This document shows, in pieces, positions 46,089-58,799 of a stretch of 64,000 nucleotides of DNA. The translations under genes were made by a program, and so were the position numbers. The stretch covers positions 32,783,001 through 32,847,000 of the forward strand of contig JAVQMG010000126.1 of the NCBI GenBank assembly GCA_032878915.1. The letters are read 5' to 3'. This DNA comes from Castanopsis chinensis (lineage: Eukaryota; Streptophyta; Magnoliopsida; Fagales; Fagaceae). The stretch's first letter is position 1. The number at the start of each line of letters is the position of its first letter. Under the pieces are notes generated by a model. It had not been told where the DNA came from. It did no database searches and was given only the letters and a program-made list of their open reading frames with translations.

Positions 46089-46748
46089 TTGTTCTTAGTA
46101 ATATTATAGCTTAGTGCTGCAGTGGGATGTGAGGGAAAAGTTGGAGTGGCGATGTCATACTGTGCAAAAGAATTTGTTGTAGCATGAAAATAAAGGAAAT
46201 CTCCTATTTGAGATAAAGTGTGAACACATTACCATAAAATAAAATGTTCTGAAAAAGAAGAAGGCGTGGAGATATTGTGGACGAAGCTCAAGTGCTGCCA
46301 TCTGTAACTCTCATCTTGGTTCCTCAAATCAAGCGTCTCTGCTAGTCTGCTTCAAGCAGATAAAGTTTGATGACTGGGACTTGGAAATAAAAAGGCACTG
46401 CATTGGAATGTGATATTAGAAAAGGCAATGACAACACATGGATGTGGATAAGTGGTGGGACTTAGAATGGAGCTTCCTCGCTTTCTTTTATTTATAAATA
46501 GCTAAAATAAGTTGGTATCAAAATATTTCATTAATTTTTTAATAGAAAAGATAAAACGGACACCAATTTGGTATTTATAACATCATGCTAAACAAACGTG
46601 AATTTCTTTATTTAGTAAGGCGGCAAAATGTCACTATTATAGCTTGGCGAGGAAAACTAAAAACCACTTCATCTCAAACTTTTAACTTCATCAATATTAA
46701 TTTCATTAAAAAATCATAACGAGTTGTTTGATTCAACATCATCCTTCC
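46089..46748 (+). other. 3' flank of CBF copy 5
   Basis: Matches 8004-8667 and 18910-19578. AATAAA lies near 46188. It ends in ATCCTTCC (46741-46748), the target duplication of the hAT-like element. Confidence 0.65.
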
Positions 46749-48293
46749 CAAGGAAGAAATTAGGATTTAAACTTAGGAGGGTCAAAGTTGTTTGTTCACG
46801 AATTTTAAAAAGTTGAAATATTAATACTAGAGATTGACAGCGATGTATTATTAGTATTAATTTTTTAATTTTTTTTTTGTATTTTTTCTCTTTTAAAAAA
46901 AATCAATACTAAATATTTATAATCAAGAGTTCTATAAGTCAATTGGCACGTCTTAATATTTTCAAGGTCTAATTGAGATCAGACGAATTCTTTATTCTAT
47001 CCACATTATAAATTTTTTTTTATATCTATTTATTCTTTTCATACAATTCTATACCTAAAAACTTCATAATGCTATATATAAAAGATTCTAAAAAAAAAAA
47101 AATACAAAAACTATAGTAAATTTTTTTTTTTGAGAGATAATTACAATATGCTGCTAACTCCGTAACTCAAACCCTTCAAATCCATATCTAATATTACTTT
47201 AATAAAACAACTAAACTAATGGTTAATTAACATCATGCACTAATATTTAGCGAAAAAAAGGGTGAGGCAATTATTGGTGTCTTGGTTAAGGATTTTTATT
47301 TTATTTTTATAATTACTTGGTTAAGGTTGAGGTAGCATAAAGCTGTGAGATCTTTTTGTAACACCCTGACCCAACTTTATAGTTAAACTATGTATTTAAG
47401 TGATTAATTATTAATTTAAGCCACTTTCTTTCTATAATTAATAAAAGAATATTTAATAAACATATTATTTTATAATGCCTTTGAATAAGAATTGTAAAGA
47501 TTATAAATAAGTGAATGGCTAATTGTATTATAAAATATACTAAGTATGTACAAAACTATTTTAAGTGGTTAAGTTATTATATATATAGTTGTTAGGGTTT
47601 AATTAAGTTTATAAAGGTAAAGATTTATATGCAAAGTTATTTTATTATTTAGGCCTTTCTAGAATATAAGCTTATAAAAGGGGGTGGAAAGTAAATTTTA
47701 AAAAGTTTAAAGGTGAGTCATCAACCCACTCTTTCCTTTGCAATACACGTGCCCACTCAAGACCTTCTCCCTGCTGCACCACTCTTCTTTCTTTGCTCCT
47801 TAAATTCTTCTTTCTTTGATCTTATCATCTACGCCTCATCTTATTCTTCTTTGACTTTTCAAGACAACTAGAATATCCAAGAAACTCTCTTTCCTCTCAT
47901 TTACCATGGGTCCACACAAATCAAAATTCTCACTTCAACTTTACTCTCTTTACTCTTAAGGAAAGAGCTAGAAGCTCTCTTAAGTCTCTTCTCAACCCCA
48001 CGGGTTCACACGTCAAAAGGAAAATAAAGCTCCATATAATTTGTTCTTTATACTCTCTCAAAGAAACTAGAAAATCAAAGACTCTCTCAAGCTCTCTACC
48101 TCTCATACTTTTGGGTCCAACCACTAGGAAAGGGAAATCCTTTCATGCAAGTGTGATTCAACTTCTATTTCCCCTCAAGAACAAGAAACTTGGTAAGGGT
48201 TCTAGCTACTCTCATCTTAGAATCCATGATTCTTTAAAGAATTTTTAATAATGGTATTTGTGGTTTGTGAAATTAGGAAATCATGAACTTGTA

Positions 48294-48328
<35 letters not shown>

Positions 48329-51300
48329 TGTTTTAAGAAGTTTTGAAACTGTATTGATGATTTGTTGAAGGTAAATTAGGTTTTTTACTAATTAATGATG
48401 GTATAGGATTAAGGAAGTAAGATAAAGTTAGGGTGAGTACTGTTGATGTTAATGCTGGGGTTTTTGTTGTATTTAATTTACTGTATATAAGTGTTTTCTA
48501 ACATGTCTAATGAGTGTATAAAAATCCCCATATGATAATAAGACTATTTGCAATCATTTTATAATTTTACAAGAAAACGTTTCAAAGCTATCATTGAGAC
48601 AGATTCTGTGTTTACACATGGTAAGTTATGTAATAAATCATATACAATGAATTAGGATGCTAGGAGTAGTTTTTATGAATGCTAAGACACATATGGTTCT
48701 AATGGAAGTGGCCTCATAGCATTTGGATCAATATAAAAATAATGGTTTGATTTCTAAGTTGCATGAAATTCTATCAAGACAGATTTGAGCATGTTGTATT
48801 GTATGATTTTTAGTAAATCGTGGTTTTATGCTTTGACTCGAAAATTTATATGGTATTTACTAGACATCCAGAAGAGTTGCTCTGTGAATTTGCATGAAGG
48901 TTGGATGTGAATTGATAGCCCATTTGTATCTTATAAGTGAAGTATATACTGTTGGAATAAAGTAGTGAACAGTAAAGGACATGCCTAACTTTGAGGATTT
49001 AATTCTAAAGTTAGATTAAAAGATTGAGCAATAATTTATTATGCTCATCATTTGGTATGTCTGGATCATAGCTAAATTTTGTATATCTTGGTTCAAGGTT
49101 TATTACTCAAAAGAGGAGTTCTAAACCATTCTACTACTTTTTCATGTTGTTGTCCTATTTAACGTGTTTTATGTTGCCATATGAGTGTATATGGTTATAT
49201 GACCATGCTTAAATGAGTTTATATTTATGCATGCATTATTGCCCTAATATCAAAGCACCTTTTGGAATGAAGTTCGATCTTCTAGAGATATGATATAAAT
49301 GTGTGAATGTTGGTTTCTCTACGATTTAGTACATCATGTTATTTGATGAATGTATTTTGTGTTTATGGGAACCTCGTTGAGGTGGGATTAGGATTTCCTT
49401 GATTCTAAGAGATAGGCTTTGAGATGAATGTGTAAGTTTATTATAAGGAGTAATTGATTGTAATAAGCTTTGATATTTGGCTTAGGTGTTACCAGAACCC
49501 AAGTCTAAGCTCCTTTGACTTTAAGCTCTCAATTCCTCTGCTTTCAGATAAGGGATAAGTTATATGAGTATTTGGTAAGTCATGAGGTTATTTTAAAGTA
49601 TATTATGCTTTAAAAGGTTTTTATTTAGAGATATGACATATAATCATGTTTTAGACAAAGATATGTTCATGAGTTCTCGAAACTTTATGTATATGATTTA
49701 AACATATTGATGTTGTTACTAATTATGTGAACATGATGTTTAAAGAAAACAATGGAAATGTTTTTATTATGAAATGTTATGCAAACTATGAATTTCAGTA
49801 TAATGTATAAGTATGAAATGTTTTCGAGTTATGTCCTCTGATGATCTGAACTCTGCCAATAGGGGTTTAATTACTGGCTTTCTATGGAAAATGTTATCTG
49901 TTGGCCATTAAAAGTGGGACTGGCTCTGCTGTACCCGTCCTTGTTGGTTACGGCCAACTTGTGGAGGAAGTCAACCTAACCCCATGGTTGAAGATATGTA
50001 TTATGATGTGATCCCGAAAATACCTGGTATTGTGAGGAATGCTGGATGCCTAGCACAGTAGTACTAAAAGCTTTCTAAATAAGTACAGACTTATCAAATA
50101 TGAACTAACCAATATGTTATGAACATCTATATTATTTTATCGATCATTAGAGAATGAATTGTTTAAATACATTATAAAAAGTTAAAAGCTCTTATGAAAG
50201 GAAGTTTATGATGAAAAGAAAAGTTGCTCTTTAAAAATAAAAGTTTTTGAAATTCTATTGTGCTTTAAAGATAAAGCTTCTAATGAAAGTTCAAGTTTAT
50301 GTTAAAAAGTCATCAGATATTTGTTCTTTAAGAAACGTTAAGTTTTATAACTATGAAAGTTATAATATTTTATGAGAAGAAGTTTATAAAGAAAAATTTT
50401 CTTATTTGTTAAGATATTTCTAATTTAAGATAAAGTTACCAATTATCTGATTTAAGTCAAAATAATTATTTTGTAATAAGACTATATATATATATATGAT
50501 TTTAAATAATCAATATTGTATTTGGTAACTTTGTAAGAAATAGAAGAAATTCAGTCTGAAAGGTTTTGGTAATATTATCCTGATAAGAAAAAGGAGAACA
50601 ATCATTTTCCTATAAAAAACGTATAAGTTATTATTATAAATAATATAAAATACTATGCATGAAAATATGTTTTTCTATTTAAATAATCATAAAATGAAAT
50701 GATTTAATTTACATGCCTTCATATTAAATTCTTATGTATCTTACCTATATTGAGCTGTGTAGCTCACCCCTTCCACTTTTTCAATCAACAAGTTTTTATT
50801 TTAGAGCAGAGGGAGCATTAGTCGAGTTTTAGAAGGAGCTGGTTTTAGTTTTAAAAGCATAGATCCCAAATTAGCAATTTGAAGTTTAGTTTTGTAGTAT
50901 GGTATATTTTGGAATCTAATGAAAGTTTTGTACCTTAAAGTATTAAGAGATGTATTATGTGAAATTTAGAACCTTGATTAACTGGTGCATTATGTTATTC
51001 TTTGAGTACAGTGTAGATGCTCTGAATGTCAAGGGAAAATTTTTATCATTTAAGTAAAGAAACAAGAATGAAAAGAAAGAGGGAAGTTTTTGTAAAAGCT
51101 TTTGTTAAAAGTTAATTTGGTTCTTGTTAATATCAGGTTTAAGCTTGATATTAGGATACTAGTCATGGTCACAAATCCGGGTATCGAGTTTGGGTCGTGA
51201 CACTTTTCCTTTAAAAAATTGCCATTTTGAAAATGTAGTAAAAAAAAGAAAAGAAAAAGAGGTCTGTTAAAAAATTACATGATAATGAACGGTAACCTTG

Positions 51301-52154
51301 AGTCTTCAACTATGTAAATAATAAAACTTTTATCATCACTCCAATAATTTAGTTAAGGCACAAAGTTTATTACCAATAAACTAATCACACACATGCTCTG
51401 GTGGTAATTTAGGTAAGGCATAAAACAGTAGATTGTCGTTGTTTCACACCTGTATTACATTTATGCATGCATGCCAAGTGTATCCCAAAGTTAATAAAAC
51501 ATTAAAAATTAATCAAATTCTATTATTAAAAAAAAATAAAAATTTTCCACGGGTTGTGTTAAAGAGTAGCCGCTCTTTAAAAAAATAAATTGTTTTCAAG
51601 GATTGATTTAAAGACACCAACTGATCCAAGTTGCTGGTGACATTAATTGGTGTGTGAATGAAGTGATTAGCAATATAGGAGTTGTCTCTGTGACTATGGG
51701 GTGGAGTTATTTGAGAGGAACAAAGAGCTCTCAAATGAGGAGTGGAAATTATGTAAAGATTATTGGGTTTTTGTGATTTTTTTTGCTAGGATTTATAATT
51801 TTTTTGTTATAATATATTTTTCTACTTAGACCTGTTCAAAGATTTTTTTTTTAATCTCAATATGTGAATTGTTTTGTAGATTTTCTTGTTATTTGGATTT
51901 GTAAATTGTCCAAATATTTAGCTAAATGTTTTTTTTTTTTTTTATTATTAGGACAACCAGACATGGGATGATTTTGTAATTTTTTTCATTTTTGGTTTCA
52001 TGGGTCAGCTTGTAAATTGTTTGGGAGAGAAGGGCCAAGTATATTAATTTTAAAGTTAAAAGTATATTACTAGGGAATTTTTTTTCAAAGGTTGGGGCGG
52101 GGGAGGGGGGGGGGGTGCATGGCCCCCTTTAGCCCCAAGGTGGTTCCGTCCCTG
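46749..52154. mobile_element. hAT-like non-autonomous element containing a solo LTR
   Basis: Flanked by 8-bp ATCCTTCC on both sides (46741-46748 and 52155-52162). The right end, inverted, reads CAGGGACGGAACC, and left ends in sister copies read AAGGACGGAACTAGG. The empty site is visible near 2231-2238, where CBF 3' flank runs directly into U-block. Without the 3.85-kb LTR the element is about 1.55 kb and has no transposase frame. Confidence 0.6.
47357..51202 (+). repeat. giant solo LTR (3846 bp)
   Basis: TGTAACACCCTGACCC at the start, GGGTCGTGACA at the end, and perfect 5-bp CTTTT duplications (47352-47356 and 51203-51207). No internal domain. Large Del/Tekay-type LTRs have similar ends. An (AT)n tract lies at 48298-48326. 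It is orthologous in place to 23439-28006, so it predates that block duplication. Confidence 0.65.
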
Positions 52155-52290
52155 ATCCTTCCTAACTAATAATAAATTCTAAAGATTCTATAGAGGAAAA
52201 ACAAGCTTAATAGCATTGAGCTTAATTTAGCAACTTCTCAAAAAAGAAAAAAGATAAAAAAAAGATGCTTAATTTAGCATATAGAATAGT

Positions 52291-53175
52291 TGCCATGAAG
52301 GCATAAGCAAGTATGACTAGTGTTATATTGAAGGAGCCGCATTTAAAATGCTGCAGTTTGAGTGTTTGGATATGACAAAAGCCATATCGTACAAAATTAT
52401 ATTCCGTCTTTCATAATGTATAAATACTGGATATATTTGTAAAATGACAAAATTTAGTTACAAAATTGGTTGTAATTTAAGATTACAATCTTACTCAATA
52501 TCTTTTTATTGGAGGTGAATTTTGAGGATTCCACCATTGGATTACATCTTCTTCTTATATCCTTTATACTTGAAAATTTTCAATAAAATTAAAGATTAAT
52601 AGCTATGGCATCAATAAATTGTTTTAATTGTTAGTTTTTATAGTTTAAGATTATGCATAAATATAAGCTTATAGATCATATACTAAATAATATCTAATTA
52701 ACACAAAATTTGACATGTGTATTAAGAGTGTAAAGAATATATAATTTAACAGTTAAATTTTCAAAATATTTAGTGATATTTATTTTATTGAGCAAAGTTG
52801 TACCTTAGGCTACAACCAATTTTGTAACCAAATTTTGTCATTTTACAAATATATCCGGTATTTATACATTATGAAAAATGGAATATAATTTTGTAAAATA
52901 TGGCTTTTGCCATATCCATATACAAACACTCAAACTGCATTTTTTATGGGGCTTCTTCAATTTAACACTAGTCATACTTACTCATGCCTTCATGGCATTA
53001 ACCCCAAAATATGATTTTTCCTAGCAGTACTCCCACAACCGCCCCCCCCCCCCCCCCCCAAAAAAAAAAAAAAAAAACATTTTCCCTATATCATCACACT
53101 TAATCAAAAACAATAACCACGGAAAATAAAATTTCTCTTTCTAATAAGGAACTATTCTATATGCTAAATTAAGCT
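52291..53175. repeat. inverted duplication of U-block sequence
   Basis: 52291-52445 is a direct copy of about 2500-2650. 52840-53175 is an inverted copy of about 2336-2650. Between them sits a family A MITE. A C-run/A-run at 53041-53079 is the inverse of the G-rich stretch of the U-block. Sequence from 53205 resumes in direct orientation. Confidence 0.75.
52446..52839. mobile_element. MITE, array family A (copy 5, clearest ends)
   Basis: 394 bp. Left end GACAAAATTTAGTTACAAAA and right end, inverted, GACAAAATTTGGTTACAAAA, so the inverted repeats are clear here. It lies at the centre of the inverted duplication. Confidence 0.65.
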
Positions 53176-53204
53176 CTTTTTTTTTTTTTTTTTTTTTGAG
53201 AAGT

Positions 53205-53655
53205 TACAAAAGAATTATATTCTGTTTCCCAGAATGTCTAAATTCTAGATATATTTACAAAATAAGTTTGTACTTTAATTTAATATTTAGTCTGCCCTTT
53301 TAGGGGCATTTACATAAATCTAAGAAAGAAAGTTACTAAAATGTTTTATTTTCATTTGTTTTTTATTCTTTCTTTCAAATTTCTAAGAAGAAAAAAAATC
53401 CCACACATTTTTGTCTTGCATACTAGTTCAGCTAAAATAGGAAGTCATCAAGCAAAATTAGGCCAAAAAACTCCCAATTCGTAGAGAGAGAGAGGGAGAA
53501 AAATGGTTGATTCCTATTGTAATAAATAGAGAGAGAATAGGTGTATTGATAATAAGAAATCTGGCAAAACAAAAGCCTAAAGGATAAAATCAAAGGAAAA
53601 ATTCGAAGCATATAGTTTGTATTATTGTTTCATTCAACATCATTCTTTGGAACAA
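53205..53655 (+). repeat. U-block piece, direct orientation
   Basis: Similar to about 2590-3010 and 31113-31460 with more divergence. No gene. Confidence 0.6.
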
Positions 53656-53813
53656 GTAATTATTAAGTACTCCTAAAGTACTATAAATATGTACTCTCTC
53701 TCTCATATAATAGTCGGTTTCATTAATTAAATTTATGGCAAAACTCACAATTTATGTGAGATGAGAGAGTATGCATTTATGATTTATGGTAATCATGGAG
53801 TATTTAATAATTT
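53656..53813. mobile_element. small MITE (about 158 bp)
   Basis: Left GTAATTATTAAGTACTCC and right, inverted, GAAATTATTAAATACTCC; the arms pair over about 45 bp. Target duplication not resolved. Confidence 0.5.
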
Positions 53814-54675
53814 CCCATTCTAATAAAGATTATGCAATAATTTGCTACAAACAAGATTAGGTGGCAACTTATGAAACTAATGTATGGCCTAGACCAATTA
53901 CATGTCAAATGACCAGCCAAATTCACTTAATCACAGTTACAACTTAAACCACTCTTTCTTTCTATAGCAACTCAAGTAAAACAAAACCCCTATCATCTTT
54001 CACTTTGTCATTCCAGCACTAGTCTCTCTCCACCACCGTTCACTGCCGATGCTGTCCCTTGATGGCGATACCTCGATCAACTATGCTTACCACCTCACAG
54101 TGAAAAACAACAAGATAATTTTTTTTTTCAAATTTGCAAAGCCCCAAGATTTAGAGATTTTGAATGAATCAAAGCTAAATAATTAACTCAAATATGTTAG
54201 CCTTTTTGAGTTTGATAAAAATGCCAAGCATGTTAATGGGTTGCTGGGTTGAGGCTCCAAATCTAGGTTTTTTTTTTTTTTTTTCTTGTTCTTCTTTTGT
54301 TTCTTCAACCCAGGATTTTCCTCCATTCATTCCTCAAAAGAATCACGCGAATATGGACATGGAACTAAGCGTGGAAGAAAGGGACCCACTCTCTGTTTTT
54401 CTTTTGATCTTATTGTTGCCTGAGTTGCACAAGATGATGGGTTTAAGGAATTTTGGATTTTTGGTAGAAATGAATTTTTCTAGATTTGGTTAAACTTCTC
54501 AGTGAGTAGATCTAAGTTTGGATTTATAATTTTTTGTGAATTCAATTTCTATATTTTTCAGTTCTCATTTCAAGCCAAACTTCCCAAAAGTAATTCTTTT
54601 CTTTTGACCTTGACAGTTCTATACTAGAAATTTGAAGCAAATCAAATGCTATATTTACAACTAAATCCACCCAAT

Positions 54676-55345
54676 TTTTTTTGATGAACTAGAAATTTTT
54701 ATTAAGCAAGAACAAAACTACACAGACAGAAAAAGAGCCTCAGCTCTAATGATAGAAACAAAACAAGGAGGCCCACATCAAAAGAGCCAAAGTGGCTGTT
54801 TGACAAGGACCACTTGGCTAAAACATGAGCAGCAACATGTGCTTCTCTAGCCACCCAACAGAATCTACAATTTGAGAAATTTAACTTTAAGGCTAACACG
54901 TTAGAGCAAATAGTTCTAATTCTCCAGGGAACATCTCAATTAAGAAAACTCAGCGCTTCAATGCAAGACTTTGAGTCACTCTTGATGACAATGGAGTCTA
55001 CATCCAAATTTGTTGCCAAGTTGAGAGCCTAGTTTATAGCTTCAGCCTCTGCTTGGAGAGGGAGTGTGGTGTTCACTCTTTTAGAGCAAGCAAACACCAC
55101 ATCCCCTCTCCAATCTCTAGCTACAGCTGCAATAGAAGAACTCTCAAAGTTGCAGGCAGCATCGACATTGATTTTAATAGTATCCCTATCCGGTTTAGAT
55201 CAAGCTGATTGGATCCTATTATTGGACGACCCCCTAGAGGGGTCCAGGATCTTTCTAAACTCTGCCACCGATCTGGAGATCTTTAGCAAAGTCCCATCCA
55301 CTTTTGGAGATACACCCTCAATTACACCAATTTCATTTTTTTTGT
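54676..55345 (-). pseudogene. 5'-truncated LINE fragment (RNase H)
   Basis: Minus-strand reading has INVDAACNFESSS, VARDWRGDVVFAC, SIVIKSDSKSCIEAL and REAHVAAHVLAKW in order, as in the C-terminal RNase H of plant LINEs, with at least two stops. A T run near 54672 marks the 3' tail. It lies inside the Mutator-like element. Confidence 0.7.
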
Positions 55346-55638
55346 AAAAGAGTAAGACTAAATGGAGGAAGAAATGAGTATTTTGGCTTAATTGAGAATA
55401 GCTGACCAACCACCAAGGGATGGTGGCGTCGACGAATAGTAGTGGAATGAGAGAGAGAGAGAGAAAGAGAGCTGAACCAGCAAAGAGAGACACACATGAC
55501 TTTCATTTTGGGCATGATGAAGCTTCCTGCTAGTGTAGGCCTTCAGTACCCATTTTAATCTAGAGGCTACTTTGAGATTGAGACCACGAGTTCTACTTGC
55601 TCAAAAGATACAAGACTAATAGGGGTTATGTTTTAGTT

Positions 55639-55644
<6 letters not shown>

Positions 55645-55696
<52 letters not shown>
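55645..55696. repeat. (GA)n microsatellite
   Basis: About 26 GA units inside the right arm region of the Mutator-like element. Confidence 0.95.
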
Positions 55697-55699
<3 letters not shown>

Positions 55700-55860
55700 T
55701 GTTAGTTTAAGTTGTAATTGTGGTTAAGTGAATTTGGCTGGTCATGTGACATGACATCACTGACATGTACACAGTCTAGGACACATGTTAGCTTTATAAG
55801 TTGTCACCTAATCTTGTTTGCAGCAACTCCTATGCATATGTTTGCAGCAAATCTTTGCTC

Positions 55861-56165
55861 ATAAAGATTTTATAAACAAAACATTAAAAATAATGACACA
55901 TTTAATATGGGAACAAGGCTAGTATATATGAAATGTTCAAGAATACCAAAATATTACACATTTAATGTGGTAACAAGGTTAGTACGAGAAAAAAAAAATC
56001 ATCAACAGGTTGCAAAATACAATGCTGTGCATAAGAATAAAAATATTGAAATAATATTTGAGAATCAAATAAGAACAACTGATGTTGATATGATCTTGCT
56101 GTGCCCGGCAATAAAACGGTCTCAATGCTATATAAGCCTTTTCATTTTCAGGATATAGCCCTTCT
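55861..56165 (+). repeat. last U-block relic, right end of the array
   Basis: Similar to 3040-3410 with deletions. It includes the exon-like relic, open here from 55907 to 56158. Homology to the array stops at about 56165. Confidence 0.6.
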
Positions 56166-57020
56166 ATTCTAGGGTTCTAGAAGTTCATTGCATAATCTTA
56201 ATCATAAAAACTAATCTCAATTCTATATAACCAACAGGAAAATCAATACATTTTCTTTTTAGGATTAAAGTTTTAATTGTACCTAATAAAAAGGTTTAAA
56301 ATCCAAAATCTATTGTAAGAGGAATACCTTGATCAGAGGTGATACAAATATAGTTTTGTAGATGCTCATAAATAAGTTTTCTCAACAGCAATACACAAAA
56401 TTAATGACTCACTCATACACAATATACATAAGCTAATGAATTTTGCCCTTTTTTTTTACCCCTAAAGAATGTAAAATTTTTACTTTCTTTGATACCAAAG
56501 TCAAAAAATGAAACAACAACTAAGCCTTTTCTTTGATAATATTTTGTTTAAATGTTTTGAAGCATATCTCGCCCTCCCCAACATCATTCCCAAAATTTAC
56601 ACCATTTTTTTATCATTTTTCTACTTGGTAATTGGAAGTGCCAATTATAATTTATCAGTAATTTAGAGAGGGAGAGAGAGAGGGGGGGGGGGGGATACAC
56701 ACTCACACATATATGGGCAAGACTTAGGTACAATACTTAGGTGTTGTTCTTTAGGATCTCTCCTTAAAATTTTGCCAAGTGGATTTTTTTTTATAAGATG
56801 AAAGTGTATTTTTTAGTTAAGTAGCCACATGACTCAATTTTAAGTGGGAAACTTAAGGAATAGCACTTAATGTATTGTACCTAAATTTTGTCATATATAT
56901 ATATATATATATATGCAAGATATACCGTTAAAGTAATTATGTAATTATATAAAATAGACAAAATAGTTTTTTAGTGATGTTTAATTCATAATTGGATATG
57001 AATCCTCTTAGGGGGATAAA
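56166..57020. other. single-copy AT-rich spacer with one MITE
   Basis: No gene seen. A G-run lies at about 56683-56692. A MITE-like element at 56716-56893 is listed separately. Confidence 0.5.
56716..56893. mobile_element. MITE (about 178 bp)
   Basis: Left GACTTAGGTACAATACTTAG and right, inverted, GACAAAATTTAGGTACAATA form imperfect inverted repeats. The flanks are AT microsatellite, so the target site is unclear. Confidence 0.5.
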
Positions 57021-57530
57021 GGGGTGTCCGTTCAACCTGGCAAACCTACCCGCCACCAACCCGCCGCCACCCGATTCGACGACCTCGGCGGTCGGACGCA
57101 AGTTCCGAACTCAATAACCCATGACACCCAACCCAAACTAAACCTTTATCCTTTTTGGTGAAGTATAACGAATTTCCGACCATATCTGGCAAGATCTTGC
57201 CTTTATCCGATGAAATCTAGGCCAGATCTCAATGGATCCAGTCATATTTCTGTCCAATCTTGATGAATCTAGCCAGATCTTGACAAATCCGACCAGATTC
57301 GCCTGATCCGGCCAGATTTCAGTCAGATCTCACCGAATCCGGCCAAAAATTGTTCTCAACAATGAAACATGATACTCAACTGATACAACCCGAAACCGAT
57401 GAGCCCCGAACCGGAAAATCCGACTAGATCATCGAGTTAGTTTTGGGCCATATTTCCTCCACCCGAATAATTCAGGTCGGGTTCGAGTTGGGCACAAACC
57501 CGACCTGGTCCAACCCATGGACGCCCCTAG
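57021..57530. mobile_element. hAT-type MITE, GC-rich
   Basis: Left GGGGTGTCCGTTCAACC and right, inverted, GGGGCGTCCATGGGTTGGAC, with GATAAA on both flanks. The middle has repeated words of the CCAGATCT and AATCCGGCCAGA type in about 30-bp periods. It is much richer in GC than its surroundings. Confidence 0.6.
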
Positions 57531-58799
57531 ATAAAATGGCCAATGAAAGCAAAATTAAGACTTGAATGAAATAGTTAGGAAAAAAAAAAAAAAACAAGGA
57601 GTAAGTTTGGGGTGATGTAATAAGGAAGGGAGAGAGTGTTCTTTGTACTTGTAGAGTGCCGTAGTCTTAGTTTGTTTCCGAAAGGATTGACACCTTGAAA
57701 CTACTAAATTTGAAGTTATATGTCAATTGTCATTAATGGGGTAATGGGCAAGCATTTATACTGGGTTGTGTTTTTTGCCGAAATTCATGGCCGTTTTCAG
57801 CAGCTTTTGCTAGTTCTCAACGTGTGCTTGGTTTGCACGGAACATTATTCTTGGGCTCACAGTCTTGCAAGCCCATTTACAGATGTTTTTTAAGCCCAGA
57901 GGGGTGTAAATCTCTATTTCACTCTTCAAACCAAATCTCCCTAAATTCCCCCAAATGGCTTGCATTGCATGACTGCTGCAAGCCCATAGACAGAAAAAGA
58001 TAAGGATAATGGTCTTGGGTTCATTTGGGCCAGTTGTTTGAAGTATGGGGCCACTAATTTTTGCTTGGGACATTTGTGTTAGGCTATATTGGCTTATTTG
58101 TTTATTTATTGAAATATAACTTTTGTTTTTATGTTTTTTTAAAAAAATATCTTAATATCATATGTTAACAACTAAGATTAAAATCCTATTCCTATAATTT
58201 AGGGGTGTAACAAATTAAAACACATGATTTCAAAAGTAATAAAATAAACATTGAAATGTTAAAAAATAATAAATTAAATCATGATATTTTAAAAAGTAGC
58301 AAAATCAAACATTAGTCCATTATATATACATCATATTTAAAATGAAATTTCCCTTTGAATTTGTTATTCTTGGAATATATGATTTAATTTGTTACACTCC
58401 TAAATTAATGGATTGATCACTAAAAATAGGTGCAAGTCAATACAGGATCTACTTGTAATAAGTTCTTATATTTTTTCTAGTAAAATTGGAAAGCATTAAT
58501 CACAAGCAAGATACAATATTACCTTGGAAACCTCTTTTAAGTTTTAAGTCTTAAACCAATCGGAAAAAAAAAAAAAAAAGTCTTAACCCAATTACATCAA
58601 CCCAAAAAAAAAAAATCCTAATCCAACAATCAAAAAAGAAGAAGTAAAAAGTGTTGAAAAAGTAGGAATCCACCCAAAAATATATGAGAATTTTTTGCAC
58701 TTTACACCCCAAAATATGAATTCATGCAATAAACACCCTAATTATAAGTAAACAATGCAAATAGCACCCCACCGTCAATCTTAATCTTAAGCTTCCTTT
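57531..58799. other. intergenic region, no gene seen
   Basis: AT-rich sequence upstream of the transporter gene, with A runs at about 58565-58579 and 58601-58616. A minus-strand frame at 57810-58073 has no recognisable features. Confidence 0.5.

Larger units (their letters stand above)
53832..55860. mobile_element. Mutator-like element with long inverted ends
   Basis: About 2.03 kb between 9-bp copies of ATAAAGATT (53823-53831 and 55861-55869). The inverted ends share AACAAGATTAGGTG and, further in, ACCAGCCAAATTCACTTAA over about 110 bp. The right end has a 24-bp internal duplication. It holds a LINE RNase H fragment and otherwise unrecognised sequence, with no transposase. Confidence 0.7.

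Noticed and set aside
57810..58073. 87-codon minus-strand frame
   Set aside because: No motif, no repeat partner and no promoter context; length within chance.
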